Shown here piece by piece: positions 50,274 to 60,004 of a stretch of 64,000 nucleotides of DNA. The translations under genes and the position numbers were made by a program. Source of the DNA: Synechococcales cyanobacterium CNB (GTDB lineage: Bacteria; Planctomycetota; Phycisphaerae; Phycisphaerales; UBA1924); contig SZOZ01000002.1 of the NCBI GenBank assembly GCA_030263455.1, positions 496,001 to 560,000 of the forward strand, in the 5' to 3' direction. A model generated the notes under the pieces. The model saw only the letters and a list, made by a program, of their open reading frames with translations, searched no databases and had not been told where the DNA came from. Positions within the stretch are counted from its first letter, which is position 1; the number at the start of each line of letters is the position of its first letter.

Positions 50274-51845
50274 ATGACGACGGTGAAGAAGTCCATGGAC
50301 GACATCATGGCGCTGTGCAAGCGTCGGGGGTTCGTCTACCAGGCGAGCGATATCTACGGCGGGATCAACGGGTTCTGGGACTACGGGCCGCTGGGCGCGC
50401 AGTTGAAGAAGAACCTGCGCGACGCGTGGTGGGAGGACATGGTGATGCATCCGTGCCGCGGGCGGCGCGGGCCGGACGGGGAGCGTGTGCGGTGCGTGCC
50501 GCTGGAGACGTGCATCATCCAGCACCCGAAGGTGTGGGGGGCGAGCGGGCACGTGGCGGGGTTCAACGACCCGATGATCGACTGCCGCGAGTCGAAGATC
50601 CGCTACCGGGCCGACCACCTGCGCGCGGTGAAGGCGTCGGGCGAGCAGGGTCGGATGTTCGCGTTCGTCGAGGGGGACGAGGCGACGTTCGAGCAGGCGC
50701 TGAAGAAACTGGGCAAGTACGTGAAGCGCGACCTCGGGACGCACGACACGGAGATCGTGTCGCTGGCGGGGCTGGACGCGCAGGAACTGGCGCGGGTGGT
50801 CGGGCCGCACGCGAAGGAGCCGGGAACGCTCACGGAACCGCGCCAGTTCAACCTGATGTTCCGCACGTACATCGGGGCCACGGCGACGGAGGATGACAAG
50901 GCGTACCTGCGGCCGGAGACGGCGCAGGGCATCTTCGTGCAGTTCAAGAACGTGGTGGACACGACGCGCGTGAAGGTGCCGTTCGGGATCGGGAACACGG
51001 GGCGGAGTTTCCGCAACGAGGTGACGCCGCGCAACTTCACGTTCCGGTCGCGGGAGTTCGAGCAGGCCGAACTGGAGTTCTTCTGCCACCCTGACGAGGC
51101 CGCCGGCTGGTACGCCTTCTGGCGCGACTTCCGGCTCGAGTGGTGGCGGTCGGTGGGGCTGGGGAGCGACAACCTGCGACTGCGCGAGCACGAGAAGGAC
51201 GAACTCTCCCACTACTCGACGGCGACGTGCGACATCGAGTACCGCTTCCCGTTCACCGCCCCTGACTTCGGCGAACTGGAGGGCGTGGCGCACCGCGGGT
51301 GCTTCGACCTGACGCAGCACGCGCAGCACTCGGGCGTGAAACTGGACTACTTCGACACCGAGCGGGGCGAGACGCTGCCGAACGGGTCGAGGAAGGGCGA
51401 GCGCTACGTGCCGCACGTGGTCGAGCCCGCGGCGGGGCTGGACCGGGGCGCGCTGGCGATCATGTGCGAGGCGTACACGCGCGACGAGAGCCGACCCAGC
51501 CCGGAGATCATGCGCTTCCACCCGCGGGTTGCGCCGATCAAGGCGGCCGTCTTCCCGCTGGTGAACAAGGACGGGATGCCCGAGGTCGCCGAGCGGCTGC
51601 ACGAGGCGCTGTTCGCGCGGTTCGGCCGGACCGGCTTCGTCGAGATGGACGCGAAGCAGTCGATCGGCAAGCGCTACGCGCGAATGGACGAGGCAGGATG
51701 CCCGTGCTGCTTCACCGTGGACGGCGACACGCTGAAGGACCAGACGGTCACGGTGCGCGACCGCGACACCGGGGCGCAGGAGCGGATCGCGATCGACCGC
51801 GCGGCGGAGTACCTGGCGCAGCGACTCGGGTCGCAGCGTGCGTGA
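50274..51845 (+). CDS. glyS: Glycyl-tRNA synthetase (single-chain, eukaryote-type)
   Basis: A 523-residue class II synthetase of the homodimeric type. Start at ATG 50274, preceded by CGGAGG. The CKRRGFVYQASDIYGGINGF opening and DYGPLGAQLKKNL motif 1 region are typical, as are RPETAQGIFVQFKN, motif 2 FRNEVTPRNFTFRSREFEQA and the C-terminal anticodon domain with VAPIKAAVFPLV. It charges tRNA-Gly with glycine and ATP. The protein is normal in length for the bacterial glyQS type. A TATAGT hexamer lies upstream. Confidence 0.95.
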   Translation: MTTVKKSMDDIMALCKRRGFVYQASDIYGGINGFWDYGPLGAQLKKNLRDAWWEDMVMHPCRGRRGPDGERVRCVPLETCIIQHPKVWGASGHVAGFNDPMIDCRESKIRYRADHLRAVKASGEQGRMFAFVEGDEATFEQALKKLGKYVKRDLGTHDTEIVSLAGLDAQELARVVGPHAKEPGTLTEPRQFNLMFRTYIGATATEDDKAYLRPETAQGIFVQFKNVVDTTRVKVPFGIGNTGRSFRNEVTPRNFTFRSREFEQAELEFFCHPDEAAGWYAFWRDFRLEWWRSVGLGSDNLRLREHEKDELSHYSTATCDIEYRFPFTAPDFGELEGVAHRGCFDLTQHAQHSGVKLDYFDTERGETLPNGSRKGERYVPHVVEPAAGLDRGALAIMCEAYTRDESRPSPEIMRFHPRVAPIKAAVFPLVNKDGMPEVAERLHEALFARFGRTGFVEMDAKQSIGKRYARMDEAGCPCCFTVDGDTLKDQTVTVRDRDTGAQERIAIDRAAEYLAQRLGSQRA

Positions 51846-51905
51846 ACGGCGAGCCCCGACCGTGGGGGAGCGGCATGTGAAGCGCTGGCAGGAAGAACCA
51901 TTCCC

Positions 51906-52268
51906 TTACGGTCGTGGCTCATCGGGCGCGGGATTGGGTGCGCGTTGCGGGTCGGGGAAGTCGCGGTAGAGGGCGGAGCGGAAGTCGGTGACCATCGAGT
52001 AGACGGGCCGGTGCAGGGATTCGATCTCGCCGGCGCGGGTGGCCACGAGGGAGAAGGCGGCGTCGAGCTGGGCGAGGTCGCGCGTGGCGACGGTGATGCA
52101 GAACTCACCCAGATCGGACGGGCCGAAGCCCAGTTTGCGACGGGTGAGGGACCATGACTCGACGAGGCCCCTTGACTTCAGGTGGTCGAGGTAGGCGGCG
52201 GCATGGCGGGCGAACTCGGCGTCCTTGTGCGAGTCCTTGAGGTTGAACCACATGTGGTAGTGCTGCAC
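51906..52268 (-). CDS. DUF6614-like small protein
   Basis: A 120-residue protein from GTG 52268; upstream frame is not preceded by a ribosome site. The pattern HYHMWFNLKDSHKDAEFARH, then RRKLGFGPSDLGEFCITV and RPVYSMVTDFRSALYRDFPD matches a conserved bacterial family of unknown function annotated DUF6614. It is ferredoxin-like in strand-helix order. It is convergent with glyS, 60 bases away, with a Pro-rich C-terminus. Function unknown. Confidence 0.7.
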   Translation of the reverse strand: MQHYHMWFNLKDSHKDAEFARHAAAYLDHLKSRGLVESWSLTRRKLGFGPSDLGEFCITVATRDLAQLDAAFSLVATRAGEIESLHRPVYSMVTDFRSALYRDFPDPQRAPNPAPDEPRP

Positions 52269-52357
52269 GGCGGCCTCCGGGATGAGCGCGGACCGGCGCC
52301 CGGCAGGAGCGTAGCAGCGACAGGCTGAGCGACCGCCCGGATCGTGCGCGACCGAAA

Positions 52358-52393
52358 GACACCACCTTCGGCCCGGAGCAGCCGAAGGTGGTG
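52358..52393 (-). terminator. Terminator hairpin after the CHRD gene
   Basis: CACCACCTTCGGC (52360-52372) pairs perfectly over 13 bp with GCCGAAGGTGGTG (52381-52393) around an eight-base loop. In the minus direction it follows the CHRD gene stop at 52439 and is trailed by TCTTT, as expected of a factor-independent terminator. Confidence 0.75.
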
Positions 52394-52438
52394 GCACAGT
52401 CGGTGGAAGAGCGGCGGATTGGTCGGCGAGGGGCGGGG

Positions 52439-52918
52439 TCAGCGGCGCCGGCGTGCAGCGACGAGCGAGCCGAGGCCGAGGAGCGCGAGCGAGGCGGGCG
52501 CAGGCACGACCTGGCCGCGGATTTCACCGCCGGGGAAGACGGAGGAGTGGACGTTGATGTAGGTGAGTCCGTCGAGGAGGCCCTGGAGGTTGGTGGGGCT
52601 GAGCGTTCCTGAGCCGAAGAACGTGCCCGAGGTGGAGCCGGTTGTGGTGAAGCCGATGAGGATGCCGGCGTTCTGGCCGTAGTCGGCCAGGCCGTGGAGG
52701 TGCGCGCCGGTGACGCTGCCGAGCAGGCCATCGAAGGTGCCCGTGACATCGACGAAGCCCGTGGCGACATTGACCTCGACATGGGCGGTCCCGGTGGCGG
52801 GGGAAGCATTCGGCGGGACTTCCTCAAGCCCCGAGAGGGCGATGTCGTAGACCTTGATCTGCGCGGAAGCGGAGGCAGCGAGCAGGGCGGAAACAGCGAC
52901 GCAAGCCGATCGACGCAT
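52439..52918 (-). CDS. Exported CHRD-domain protein with PEP-CTERM-like tail
   Basis: A 159-residue protein. ATG 52918 opens a signal peptide (CVAVSALLAASASAQ). The CHRD beta-sandwich motif is visible as LSGLEEVPPNASPATGTA, TGAHLHG-type and NVHSSVFPGGEIRGQV. The C-terminus VPAPASLALLGLGSLVAARRRR has the PEP-CTERM order (short motif, hydrophobic helix, Arg cluster) with VPAPA in place of VPEPA, so it may be an exosortase substrate. No exosortase gene is in the window. A strong hairpin follows the gene. Confidence 0.8.
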   Translation of the reverse strand: MRRSACVAVSALLAASASAQIKVYDIALSGLEEVPPNASPATGTAHVEVNVATGFVDVTGTFDGLLGSVTGAHLHGLADYGQNAGILIGFTTTGSTSGTFFGSGTLSPTNLQGLLDGLTYINVHSSVFPGGEIRGQVVPAPASLALLGLGSLVAARRRR

Positions 52919-53160
52919 GGTGATCTCTCCTATTCTCTCGTGCACGGGCGATCACCCGAAAACGGATGCGGCCCGAGCGGTCCCGGAATGCGCTGAAACC
53001 CCGTGGGCCGTCGGCCCAAACAAGAGGCAGCGACCCTCAGGGTACCGGTGGTGGGCGTGCCGGCGAAGACCGCACCGGACGGGAGTCCGTGTCTGAGAGG
53101 TGGTCGGGGCAAGTGGCGAAAGATTCCGCCGGTTCGAGGGCGGTGTAAGGGGGCCGATCG

Positions 53161-54468
53161 GTGTGGAAGGCTCTGATCATCGTGGGTGTGCTCGCCGTTG
53201 TCGGCGTGCTCGGCGCGGGCGGGTACGTGGTCGCGGCGACGCCGATCGGGGAAGGCATCCGCAAGGCGTTCAAGCGTGAGCCGCCGGCGGTCGAGGTGCG
53301 GTTGCACCACGCGGCCCGGGGTGGGCTGGTGCGGACGGTGAGCGCGCCGGGAACGATCGAGCCGCGGACGAAGGTGGAGATCAGCGCGCAGGTGTCGTCG
53401 CGGGTGGTTGCGCTGCCGTTCCGCGCCGGGCAGCGCGTGCGGCAGGGCGACGTGGTGGTGCGGCTGGACGCTCGCGACCTGATGGCGAGGCTCGAGGCGG
53501 CCAAGGCGAGGCTGGCGGCGCAGGAGGCGCGCCTGCGCGGCGCGGAGGCGACACTGGCGGTGGCGCGGTCCGAGTTCAACCGTCGCAAGGAGCTCTTCGA
53601 GAGCGGCGACGTGAGCCGGTCCGAGCTGGAACGCTCAGAGAACGACTACCTGCAGGCCGTGAGCGCGGCGGAGATGGTGCGTGCGGAGATCGACACGGCC
53701 CGGGCGCAGATCATCGAGGCGGAGAAGGACCTGGAGAACTCGGTGATCGAGTCACCGATCGACGGAGTGGTGACGAAGCTGAACGCCGAGGTGGGCGAGC
53801 TGGTCGTCATCGGCACCCTGAACAACCCCGGCTCGGTGATCATGGAGATCGCGGACCTGTCCGACATGCTGCTGCACGCGCGGGTGGACGAGTCGAACAT
53901 CGCGGACGTCTCGGCGGGGCAGGAGGCGGCGATCCACGTGAACGCCTACCGGGAGACACCGTTCCGAGGCGTGGTGGAGCGCGTGGACCTGGTGCGGCAG
54001 ACCTGGCGCGACGGGACGAACTACTTCCTTGTGGAGATCGTGGTGGACGCGGCCGCGGCGGGGCGCGAACTGCTCTCGGGGATGAACGCGACATGCGAGA
54101 TCGAGGTGCAGGAACTGACGGGCGTGCTGGTGGTGCCGAGCCAGGCGGTGCTGGACCGGCGCGTGGACGAACTGCCCAAGGCGCTCGTGGAGAGCAGCCC
54201 GCAGATCGACCCGCGCAAGACGTTCGCACGGGTGGTGTTCGTGTTCGAGGAGGGCAAGGCGATCGCGCGGCCGGTGCAGGTCGGTCCGAGCGACCTGACG
54301 GACACCGTGATCCTGAGCGGGCTGCGCGAGTCGGACCGCGTCATCACCGGGCCGTACAAGTCGCTGATCAACCTGAAGCACGAAGGTTTGGTGAAGGAGG
54401 AGGGCACGGGGACCGGAGCAACAAAGGCGGCCGAGAGCGCGGAGCCGGTCGCCGATTCCTCTGAATGA
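53161..54468 (+). CDS. macA: MacA-like periplasmic adaptor of an efflux/export system
   Basis: A 435-residue HlyD-family adaptor with GTG start. A membrane anchor lies at residues 3-26 (ALIIVGVLAVVGVLGAGGYVV), then the lipoyl half VSAPGTIEPRTKVEISAQVSSRV, a long coiled-coil hairpin (about residues 100-200), the second lipoyl half ESPIDGVVTKLNAEVGELV, beta-barrel and membrane-proximal domains. It bridges the inner-membrane ABC pump (next two genes) and an outer-membrane TolC-like factor (56624). The Ser/Glu/Ala-rich tail is extra. Confidence 0.9.
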   Translation: MWKALIIVGVLAVVGVLGAGGYVVAATPIGEGIRKAFKREPPAVEVRLHHAARGGLVRTVSAPGTIEPRTKVEISAQVSSRVVALPFRAGQRVRQGDVVVRLDARDLMARLEAAKARLAAQEARLRGAEATLAVARSEFNRRKELFESGDVSRSELERSENDYLQAVSAAEMVRAEIDTARAQIIEAEKDLENSVIESPIDGVVTKLNAEVGELVVIGTLNNPGSVIMEIADLSDMLLHARVDESNIADVSAGQEAAIHVNAYRETPFRGVVERVDLVRQTWRDGTNYFLVEIVVDAAAAGRELLSGMNATCEIEVQELTGVLVVPSQAVLDRRVDELPKALVESSPQIDPRKTFARVVFVFEEGKAIARPVQVGPSDLTDTVILSGLRESDRVITGPYKSLINLKHEGLVKEEGTGTGATKAAESAEPVADSSE

Positions 54469-54547
54469 AGAGCGGGCCGAAAGCACGAGAAGCGGCGGCA
54501 GAGGCGGCCGCCCTGCACGCACGTGAAGGGATTGAGGGCGCAGGCCT

Positions 54548-55297
54548 GTGACGATCCGGATCAAGAACCTGCACAAGGTCTACAAGCTCGGCGTCGAGCG
54601 GGTGCATGCGCTGCGCGGCGTGGACCTGACGATCGACCGCAACGAGTTCGTGGCGATCATGGGCGCGTCCGGCTCGGGCAAGAGCACGCTGATGAACGTG
54701 CTGGGGTGTCTCGACAGGCCGACGCGGGGAACGTACGAGCTGAACGGCAGGCCGACGCACAGGATGGGCGGGGCGTCGCTGGCGCGGGTGCGCAACGAGG
54801 AGATCGGGTTCATCTTTCAGAGTTTCGAGCTGCTGCCTCGGGCGACCGCGCTGAAGAACGTGATGCTGCCGCTGATCTACTCGCGCCGGCACTGGCGCTC
54901 GGCGCGGCGGCGCGCGGTCGAGGCGCTGGCGCGCGTCGGGCTGGCGGATCGCATGAGGCACAGGCCGAACCAACTCTCCGGCGGGCAGCGGCAGCGCGTG
55001 GCGATCGCGCGGGCGCTGGTGAACGGGCCGAGCCTGCTGCTCGCGGACGAGCCGACGGGGAACCTGGACTCGACGACGACGGAGGAGATCATCGCGCTCT
55101 TCCGCGCTCTGCACGCGGAGGGGCAGACGATCGTGATCGTGACGCACGAGGAGGAGGTCGCCGGGCACGCCTCGCGGATCATCCGGCTGCGGGACGGGCG
55201 GATCGTGAGCGACAACCCGACGGCGGCGGACCCGCTGCACCGGCAGTACCGCGAGTCGATGGCGGCGGCGGCGCGCGAGGCGGGGGTGGGGGCATGA
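54548..55297 (+). CDS. macB: MacB-type ABC transporter ATPase
   Basis: A 249-residue ATP-binding protein from GTG 54548: Walker [14 protein letters not shown]-loop FIFQSFEL, signature [15 protein letters not shown], Walker [14 protein letters not shown], and H-loop VTHEE. It matches the LolD/MacB group that power FtsX-type permeases and act on lipoproteins, antibiotics or peptides in the envelope. In this system ATPase and permease are separate genes. The next gene starts inside its stop codon, so the two are translationally coupled. Confidence 0.93.
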   Translation: MTIRIKNLHKVYKLGVERVHALRGVDLTIDRNEFVAIMGASGSGKSTLMNVLGCLDRPTRGTYELNGRPTHRMGGASLARVRNEEIGFIFQSFELLPRATALKNVMLPLIYSRRHWRSARRRAVEALARVGLADRMRHRPNQLSGGQRQRVAIARALVNGPSLLLADEPTGNLDSTTTEEIIALFRALHAEGQTIVIVTHEEEVAGHASRIIRLRDGRIVSDNPTAADPLHRQYRESMAAAAREAGVGA

Positions 55298-56535
55298 TCG
55301 TCGTCCGCATCATCGTGCAGACCCTCGGGCTGGCGCTCGGGCAGATCTGGGCGAACAAGGTCCGGTCGATCCTGACGACGCTGGGGGTGATCATCGGCGT
55401 GGCGTCGGTGGTCGCGGTGATCGCCGCGCTGCAGGGCCTTCGCCAGTCGGTGCTGACGCAGTTCGAGAAGATCGGGACGAAGCGCGTGTACATCGACGGG
55501 ACGCTGCCTCGCAGCATGTGGAACCGGATGAGCTGGCGCGACGTGCAGCTGAAACTGGAGGAAGTGGAGGCCATCGCGGAGTTGTGCCCGTCGATCGAAT
55601 CGATCACGCCGGAGTGGTGGGGCGGCTACCGGGCCGAGCACGCCGACTCGCTGCTCGAGAGCGTGGCGGTCGTGGGCATCTGGCCGACGTGGCACGGGAT
55701 CGTCGGGCGGCAGGTGCTGATGGGCCGCCCCTTCAGCACGATCGACGAGGAGGAGCGTCGCTTCGTCTGCCTGGTCAACGAGGCGGCGATCGACGACCTG
55801 GGCCTGGACCGCGACCCGGTGGGGCAGCACGTCCTGCTGGCGGGGCGGCGGTTCCTGATCGTGGGCGTCGTCGAGACGATCCAGTTCTCGGCCATGTTCG
55901 GGGGGGGGGACCGCTCCACCGAGATCTTCATCCCCTTCGGCACCGCGCAGATCATGAACCCCAACGGGTGGATCAACCAGGCCTGGGGGCAGCTGGCCAG
56001 CCCGGACAAGGTGGACGACGCGCGGGCGGAAGTGGCAAGCGTGCTCCGCAGGATGCGCGAACTCAAGCCCAGCGACGAGGACACCTTCGAGGTGCAGGTC
56101 ATCCAGCAGTTCATCGACCAGTTCAACGCCATGGCGGCCGCCATCACCGCGGGGGCGAGCGGGATCGTCGGCATCAGCCTGCTCGTCGGCGGGATCGGCA
56201 TCATGAACATCATGCTGGTGTCCGTGAGCGAGCGAACGCGGGAGATCGGGCTGCGCAAGGCGGTGGGCGCGCGGCCCGCCGTCGTGCTCGTGCAGTTCCT
56301 CGTCGAGGCGGTGACGCTCTGCCTCGCAGGGGGGGGGCTGGGCATCCTCATCGGGCAGGGGCTGATCCTCGCCCTGCGGCAGATCCCGGACTCGCCCATG
56401 GAGCAGGCGTCCGTCCCGCCCTGGGCCATCATGCTGGCGGTCGGGTTCTCCGCGGGTGTGGGCGTGGTGTTCGGGATGTTCCCCGCGCTGAAGGCGGCAC
56501 GGCTGGACCCGATCGTCGCGCTGCGACACGAATAG
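55294..56535 (+). CDS. MacB-type FtsX-fold permease
   Basis: A 413-residue inner-membrane protein with overlapping ATGA start. N-terminal membrane segment near residues 20-40 ([21 protein letters not shown], with the MacB-typical [10 protein letters not shown]), a large periplasmic domain with [17 protein letters not shown], and three C-terminal membrane helices ([53 protein letters not shown]). The [14 protein letters not shown] loop is the coupling helix of the family. A run of ten G at 55900-55909 and one of nine at 56329-56337 encode glycines and are candidate slippage sites. Confidence 0.93.
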   Translation: MIVVRIIVQTLGLALGQIWANKVRSILTTLGVIIGVASVVAVIAALQGLRQSVLTQFEKIGTKRVYIDGTLPRSMWNRMSWRDVQLKLEEVEAIAELCPSIESITPEWWGGYRAEHADSLLESVAVVGIWPTWHGIVGRQVLMGRPFSTIDEEERRFVCLVNEAAIDDLGLDRDPVGQHVLLAGRRFLIVGVVETIQFSAMFGGGDRSTEIFIPFGTAQIMNPNGWINQAWGQLASPDKVDDARAEVASVLRRMRELKPSDEDTFEVQVIQQFIDQFNAMAAAITAGASGIVGISLLVGGIGIMNIMLVSVSERTREIGLRKAVGARPAVVLVQFLVEAVTLCLAGGGLGILIGQGLILALRQIPDSPMEQASVPPWAIMLAVGFSAGVGVVFGMFPALKAARLDPIVALRHE

Positions 56536-56590
56536 AGCAGAACGCAGAGGCCGCGGAGAGTGAACGCAGGGGCGCAGAGCGGGAAGGAAT
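56535..56590 (+). repeat. Purine-rich GAACGCAGAG-type repeat, left arm
   Basis: Contains GAACGCAGAGGCCGCGGAGA, then GTGAACGCAGGGGCGCAGAG. It is inverted relative to the copy at 56675-56715 and the two could form a long stem around the start of the TolC-like gene. Confidence 0.65.
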
Positions 56591-56623
56591 GGATCCGAAG
56601 GCGGTCCGAGCCGGAGACGAGCA

Positions 56624-58339
56624 TTGAGCCGACAACTCCCACGATCTCTCGCGTCGAGATGCCCGGTATCCACCGGGCGTTCTCTGCGTTCGTTCTCCGC
56701 GGCCTCCGCGTTCCTGCTCGCCGGGTGCGCGACGAACCCGCTCTTCCCGCACGGCAGCGACTATGCGCCGGGCGGATTGCGAGAGAGGCTTCGCACGGCC
56801 GAGCCGTTCCGCCTGGAGGAACACCGGGCCGCGCAGCAGCCGGATCCGAAGGAACTGGCCTCGCCCCGCTCGCGCTTCGAGGGCGCGGAGCGCGTCGAAC
56901 TGACGCTGGAGCAGTGCCGGGCCACCGCACTGGAGCGGAACCTCAACCTGCGGGTCGCGCTGCTGGAACCCGCGATCGCCAACGAGAGCGTCTCGGAAGA
57001 GGAGGGCCGGTTCAACGCGGTCTTCACCACGCGGGCGCTCTGGTCGGACACCGACTCCCCCACCGCTTCCGACCTGGATTCGGCCCAGCGGGAGTTCGGG
57101 CTGCTCGAACCGGGCGTGACGATCCCCCTGCGCACCGGCGGCACGGCGACGGTCGGCCTGCCGATGACGCGCACCGAGACCAACAACATCTTCAGCACGC
57201 TGAATCCGGCGTACACGTCGGACCTGGAACTCTCGATCAGCCACAACCTGCTGCGCGGAGCCGGGCGACGCGCGAACACGCACGGCATCCGCATCGCGTC
57301 GTACGGGCGGCAGACGGCCGAGGCCCGCACGAAGGCGGAGGTCATCCGGCAACTGGCCGCGGTCGATCGCGCGTACTGGCGGCTGTACCGGGCGCGGGGT
57401 GAACTCGACGTGCGACAGCAGCAGTACGAACTGGCGGTACGACAACTCGAACGGGCGCGGCGTCGCTTCGGCGCGGGGCTCGCGCCCGAGATCGAGGTGA
57501 TCCGAGCGGAAGCGGGCGTGGCGGAGCGGCTCGAGGCGATCATCATCGCCGAGAACGCCGCACTGGCCCAGCAGCGGGAACTCAAGCGGCTGGTGAACCT
57601 GCCGGACCTCGGGCCGGAGTCGTCGGCGCAGGTTCTGCCCTCGTCGCCACCGGACCCCGTGCGCTACGAGTTCGATCCGGTTGCGCTCACGCAGGCGGCG
57701 GTCGAGAACCGCATGGAGATGCTGGAACTGGAGCTGCAACTGGCGATGGACGCGCTGAACGTGGAGTTCAACCGCAACCAGGCGTTGCCGCTGATCGTCC
57801 TGGACTACACCTACCGGATCAACGGCTTGGGCGAGGACGCGGGGTCGTCGTTCCGGACGCTGCGCGACAACCGCTTCGAGGACTGGCAGCTGGGGCTGCG
57901 TGCCGAGGTGCCCCTGGGCAACGAGGAACGCGAGTCGCGGGTGCGCCGGTCGATGATCCAGCGGCTGCAGCGGCTCGGGACGCGCGATGCCCGCGAGCAG
58001 GCCATCCGATCCGAGACACTGGACGCGATCGACGCGATCGAGGCGGGGTGGCAGCGCGTGCTGGCGTCGCGCCAGGCGGCGATCCTTGCGGCGCGGACGT
58101 TCGCGGCCGAGGAGCGACAGTTCGGCGTCGGCGCCTCGACGACGAACGACGTGCTGGACGCGGCGGCTCGCCTGGCGGACGCGCAGAGCGCGGAGTTGCG
58201 CGCCATCGTGGATTACCAGATCGCGCAGGTGGACCTCGCGTTCGCCACGGGGACGCTGCTCGGAGCGAACCGCGTGAGTTTCGAGCCGACGGACCCGCTG
58301 GGGCGGGTCGAGCGGCGCGAGCGACGCTGGGGCGAGTGA
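56624..58339 (+). CDS. TolC-like outer-membrane efflux lipoprotein
   Basis: A 571-residue outer-membrane factor. A TTG start at 56624 has GGAG seven bases before it. The lipobox is SAFLLAGC with Cys at residue 38, so it is probably lipid-anchored, as OprM-type factors are. The rest shows two long coiled-coil repeats (about residues 100-330 and 330-545) with ALERNLNLRVALLEPAI, QQYELAVRQLERARRRFGAG and NEVLDAAARLADAQ-type blocks. Together with the MacA- and MacB-like genes upstream it completes a tripartite exporter. The signal peptide is encoded by a dispersed repeat. Confidence 0.88.
   Translation: MSRQLPRSLASRCPVSTGRSLRSFSAASAFLLAGCATNPLFPHGSDYAPGGLRERLRTAEPFRLEEHRAAQQPDPKELASPRSRFEGAERVELTLEQCRATALERNLNLRVALLEPAIANESVSEEEGRFNAVFTTRALWSDTDSPTASDLDSAQREFGLLEPGVTIPLRTGGTATVGLPMTRTETNNIFSTLNPAYTSDLELSISHNLLRGAGRRANTHGIRIASYGRQTAEARTKAEVIRQLAAVDRAYWRLYRARGELDVRQQQYELAVRQLERARRRFGAGLAPEIEVIRAEAGVAERLEAIIIAENAALAQQRELKRLVNLPDLGPESSAQVLPSSPPDPVRYEFDPVALTQAAVENRMEMLELELQLAMDALNVEFNRNQALPLIVLDYTYRINGLGEDAGSSFRTLRDNRFEDWQLGLRAEVPLGNEERESRVRRSMIQRLQRLGTRDAREQAIRSETLDAIDAIEAGWQRVLASRQAAILAARTFAAEERQFGVGASTTNDVLDAAARLADAQSAELRAIVDYQIAQVDLAFATGTLLGANRVSFEPTDPLGRVERRERRWGE
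56675..56715 (-). repeat. Purine-rich GAACGCGGAG-type repeat, right arm, coding
   Basis: On the minus strand: GAACGCGGAGGCCGCGGAGA, then ACGAACGCAGAGAACGCC. In the plus frame of the TolC-like gene it encodes the signal-peptide residues RSLRSFSAASAF before the lipobox. Confidence 0.65.
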
Positions 58340-58347
58340 CAGCGCGC

Positions 58348-58378
58348 GAAAAAACGCCCCGCCGGGGGGGCGGGGCGC
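58348..58378 (-). terminator. Factor-independent terminator of the S8 protease gene
   Basis: CGCCCCGCC pairs with GGCGGGGCG over nine bp (58355-58363 with 58369-58377) around a G5 loop. In the minus direction it is followed by six T and lies 28 bases after the protease stop codon at 58406. It also separates that gene from the convergent TolC-like gene. Confidence 0.85.
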
Positions 58379-58405
58379 GTGGTCAGGGGTTCGTCGCGAT
58401 GGCGA

Positions 58406-60004
58406 TTACTGGCACTGATTCCAGGAGGCGAGGTAGGCGAGGACGTCGAGGGTGTTGATGACGCCGTCGTTGTTCCAGTCGGCCTTCTTGTCCTTGGCTC
58501 CGTAGAGGTTGAGGAACTCGAGCATGTCGAGCGTGTTGGCGACGGTATCGCCGTTGAGGTCGGCGGTGCAGGCCATGGACTTGGCCTTCTCGACGGCGGC
58601 GAGGATGTCCACGAATCCCGCGCCGTAGGTGTTGTCGGGGCCGGCCGTGCCGCGGTCGATGGCGGTGTCCTTGAGGATCTGCTTCACGTCGTAGTGGTCG
58701 AGGTTGGGATTGGCCCTGAGCATGAGGGCGATGCCGCCGGAGACGTGCGGGGTGGCCATGGAGGTGCCGCTGGCGGTGGTGTAGCCGTTGCAGAAGTTGT
58801 GGGAGACGGTGTTGTCGCCCGGTGCGGAGATGGTGGGCTTGAGCTTGCCGGGGGGGTAGGGCCAGTCGTTGTAGGGCGCGACGCTCTGCCAGGTGACCGG
58901 TCCGCGGCTGGAGAAGCCGGTGATGTTCATGTTGCAGTCGGTGGCGCCGACGGTGATCATGTCGGGCACGTCGCCCGGTGTGCGCACGTTGTCGAAGGGC
59001 GGGAAGCTGGTGCCCTCGTTCCCCGCGGCGAAGACGACGACAACGCCGGTGGCGAAGGCGTTCTCGCAGATCTGCCGCCAGGTCGCGCGGGCCGGGTTCC
59101 AGATGTGGAGCCAGCCGAGGCTCGCGGTGAGGACGTCCGCGCCGTTGGCCAGGCCGTACTGCATGCAGTTCCAGACGCTGGCCTCGCCGGAGAGGTTGTT
59201 CCAGAACTTGAGGGTCATGATCTGGGCGTCGGGCGCCATGCCGCACTGTGTGCCCTGCGTGCCGTCGCCGGCGACGGTGCCCGCGACGTGTGAGCCGTGG
59301 AAGTTGTTGTCGTTGACGTTGTTGTTGTTGTTCTCGAAGTTCCAGCCGTAGACGTCGTCGATGAAGCCGTTGCCGTCGTCGTCGATGCCGTTGCCCGGGA
59401 TCTCGCCGGGGTTCGTCCAGAGTTGGTTCTTGATGTCGGGGTGGGTGAGGCAGGTGCCGGTGTCAATGACGCCGACGATGACGCCCTGGCCGGTGTTGCC
59501 CTGCGCCCAGACCTGCGGGGCCTTCATGACGTTCACGCCGCACTCGATCGCGGCGGTGACGGGATCGTCGCCCTTGATGACAGGGAAGACCTCAGGCCCG
59601 ACGAGCGCCTCGCGGTGGACGAAGGCGACGTCGTCGCGCGCGGCGAGAGCGGCCTCGAGTTCGGGCGTCACGTGGGCCGCGACGGCGTTGGTCAGCCAGA
59701 GCGACCAGATGTTGTCGGCCTTGCCGTTCGCCGCTGCCGCCTCGAGCTCGGCGAGCACCCCGCCCTGAGTCTCCTGCGCCACCTGCTGGAGCGTGGAGAT
59801 CACGATCTGGCGGCGCAGTTCCTTGTTGTTGAGGTTGCGGAGCAGTTGCACGTCGAAGGGCGGCGCCTGCTCCTTCATCACGATGACGACCGGCGTCAGC
59901 CCGTTGATCTCGACCCGCTCCAGCTGCTGGCCGCTCACCAGCGCGGGCGCGCCGACCACGGCGCACAGCCCGACCACTCCCAGCAATGACTTCTTCCTCC
60001 GCAT
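58406..60004 (-). CDS. Secreted subtilisin-family (S8) protease with dockerin-type tail
   Basis: A 532-residue protein from ATG 60004 behind AGGAG; signal peptide LLGVVGLCAVVGAPALVSG. An inhibitor-like propeptide (about residues 26-145) precedes the catalytic domain, with Asp181 (VIDTGTC), His236 (FHGSHVAGT), oxyanion Asn329 (AAGNEG) and Ser415 (GTSMATPH). A NENNNNNVNDNN-type insert near residues 224-234 is unusual and may bind calcium. The last 55 residues are the two-repeat dockerin-type tail ending NQCQ. It degrades extracellular proteins. A strong terminator follows. Confidence 0.93.
   Translation of the reverse strand: MRRKKSLLGVVGLCAVVGAPALVSGQQLERVEINGLTPVVIVMKEQAPPFDVQLLRNLNNKELRRQIVISTLQQVAQETQGGVLAELEAAAANGKADNIWSLWLTNAVAAHVTPELEAALAARDDVAFVHREALVGPEVFPVIKGDDPVTAAIECGVNVMKAPQVWAQGNTGQGVIVGVIDTGTCLTHPDIKNQLWTNPGEIPGNGIDDDGNGFIDDVYGWNFENNNNNVNDNNFHGSHVAGTVAGDGTQGTQCGMAPDAQIMTLKFWNNLSGEASVWNCMQYGLANGADVLTASLGWLHIWNPARATWRQICENAFATGVVVVFAAGNEGTSFPPFDNVRTPGDVPDMITVGATDCNMNITGFSSRGPVTWQSVAPYNDWPYPPGKLKPTISAPGDNTVSHNFCNGYTTASGTSMATPHVSGGIALMLRANPNLDHYDVKQILKDTAIDRGTAGPDNTYGAGFVDILAAVEKAKSMACTADLNGDTVANTLDMLEFLNLYGAKDKKADWNNDGVINTLDVLAYLASWNQCQ

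Noticed and set aside
54877-56673. Long minus-strand frame opposite the MacB permease
   Set aside because: His/Arg/Asp-rich shadow of the plus-strand gene with no motif or start signal.
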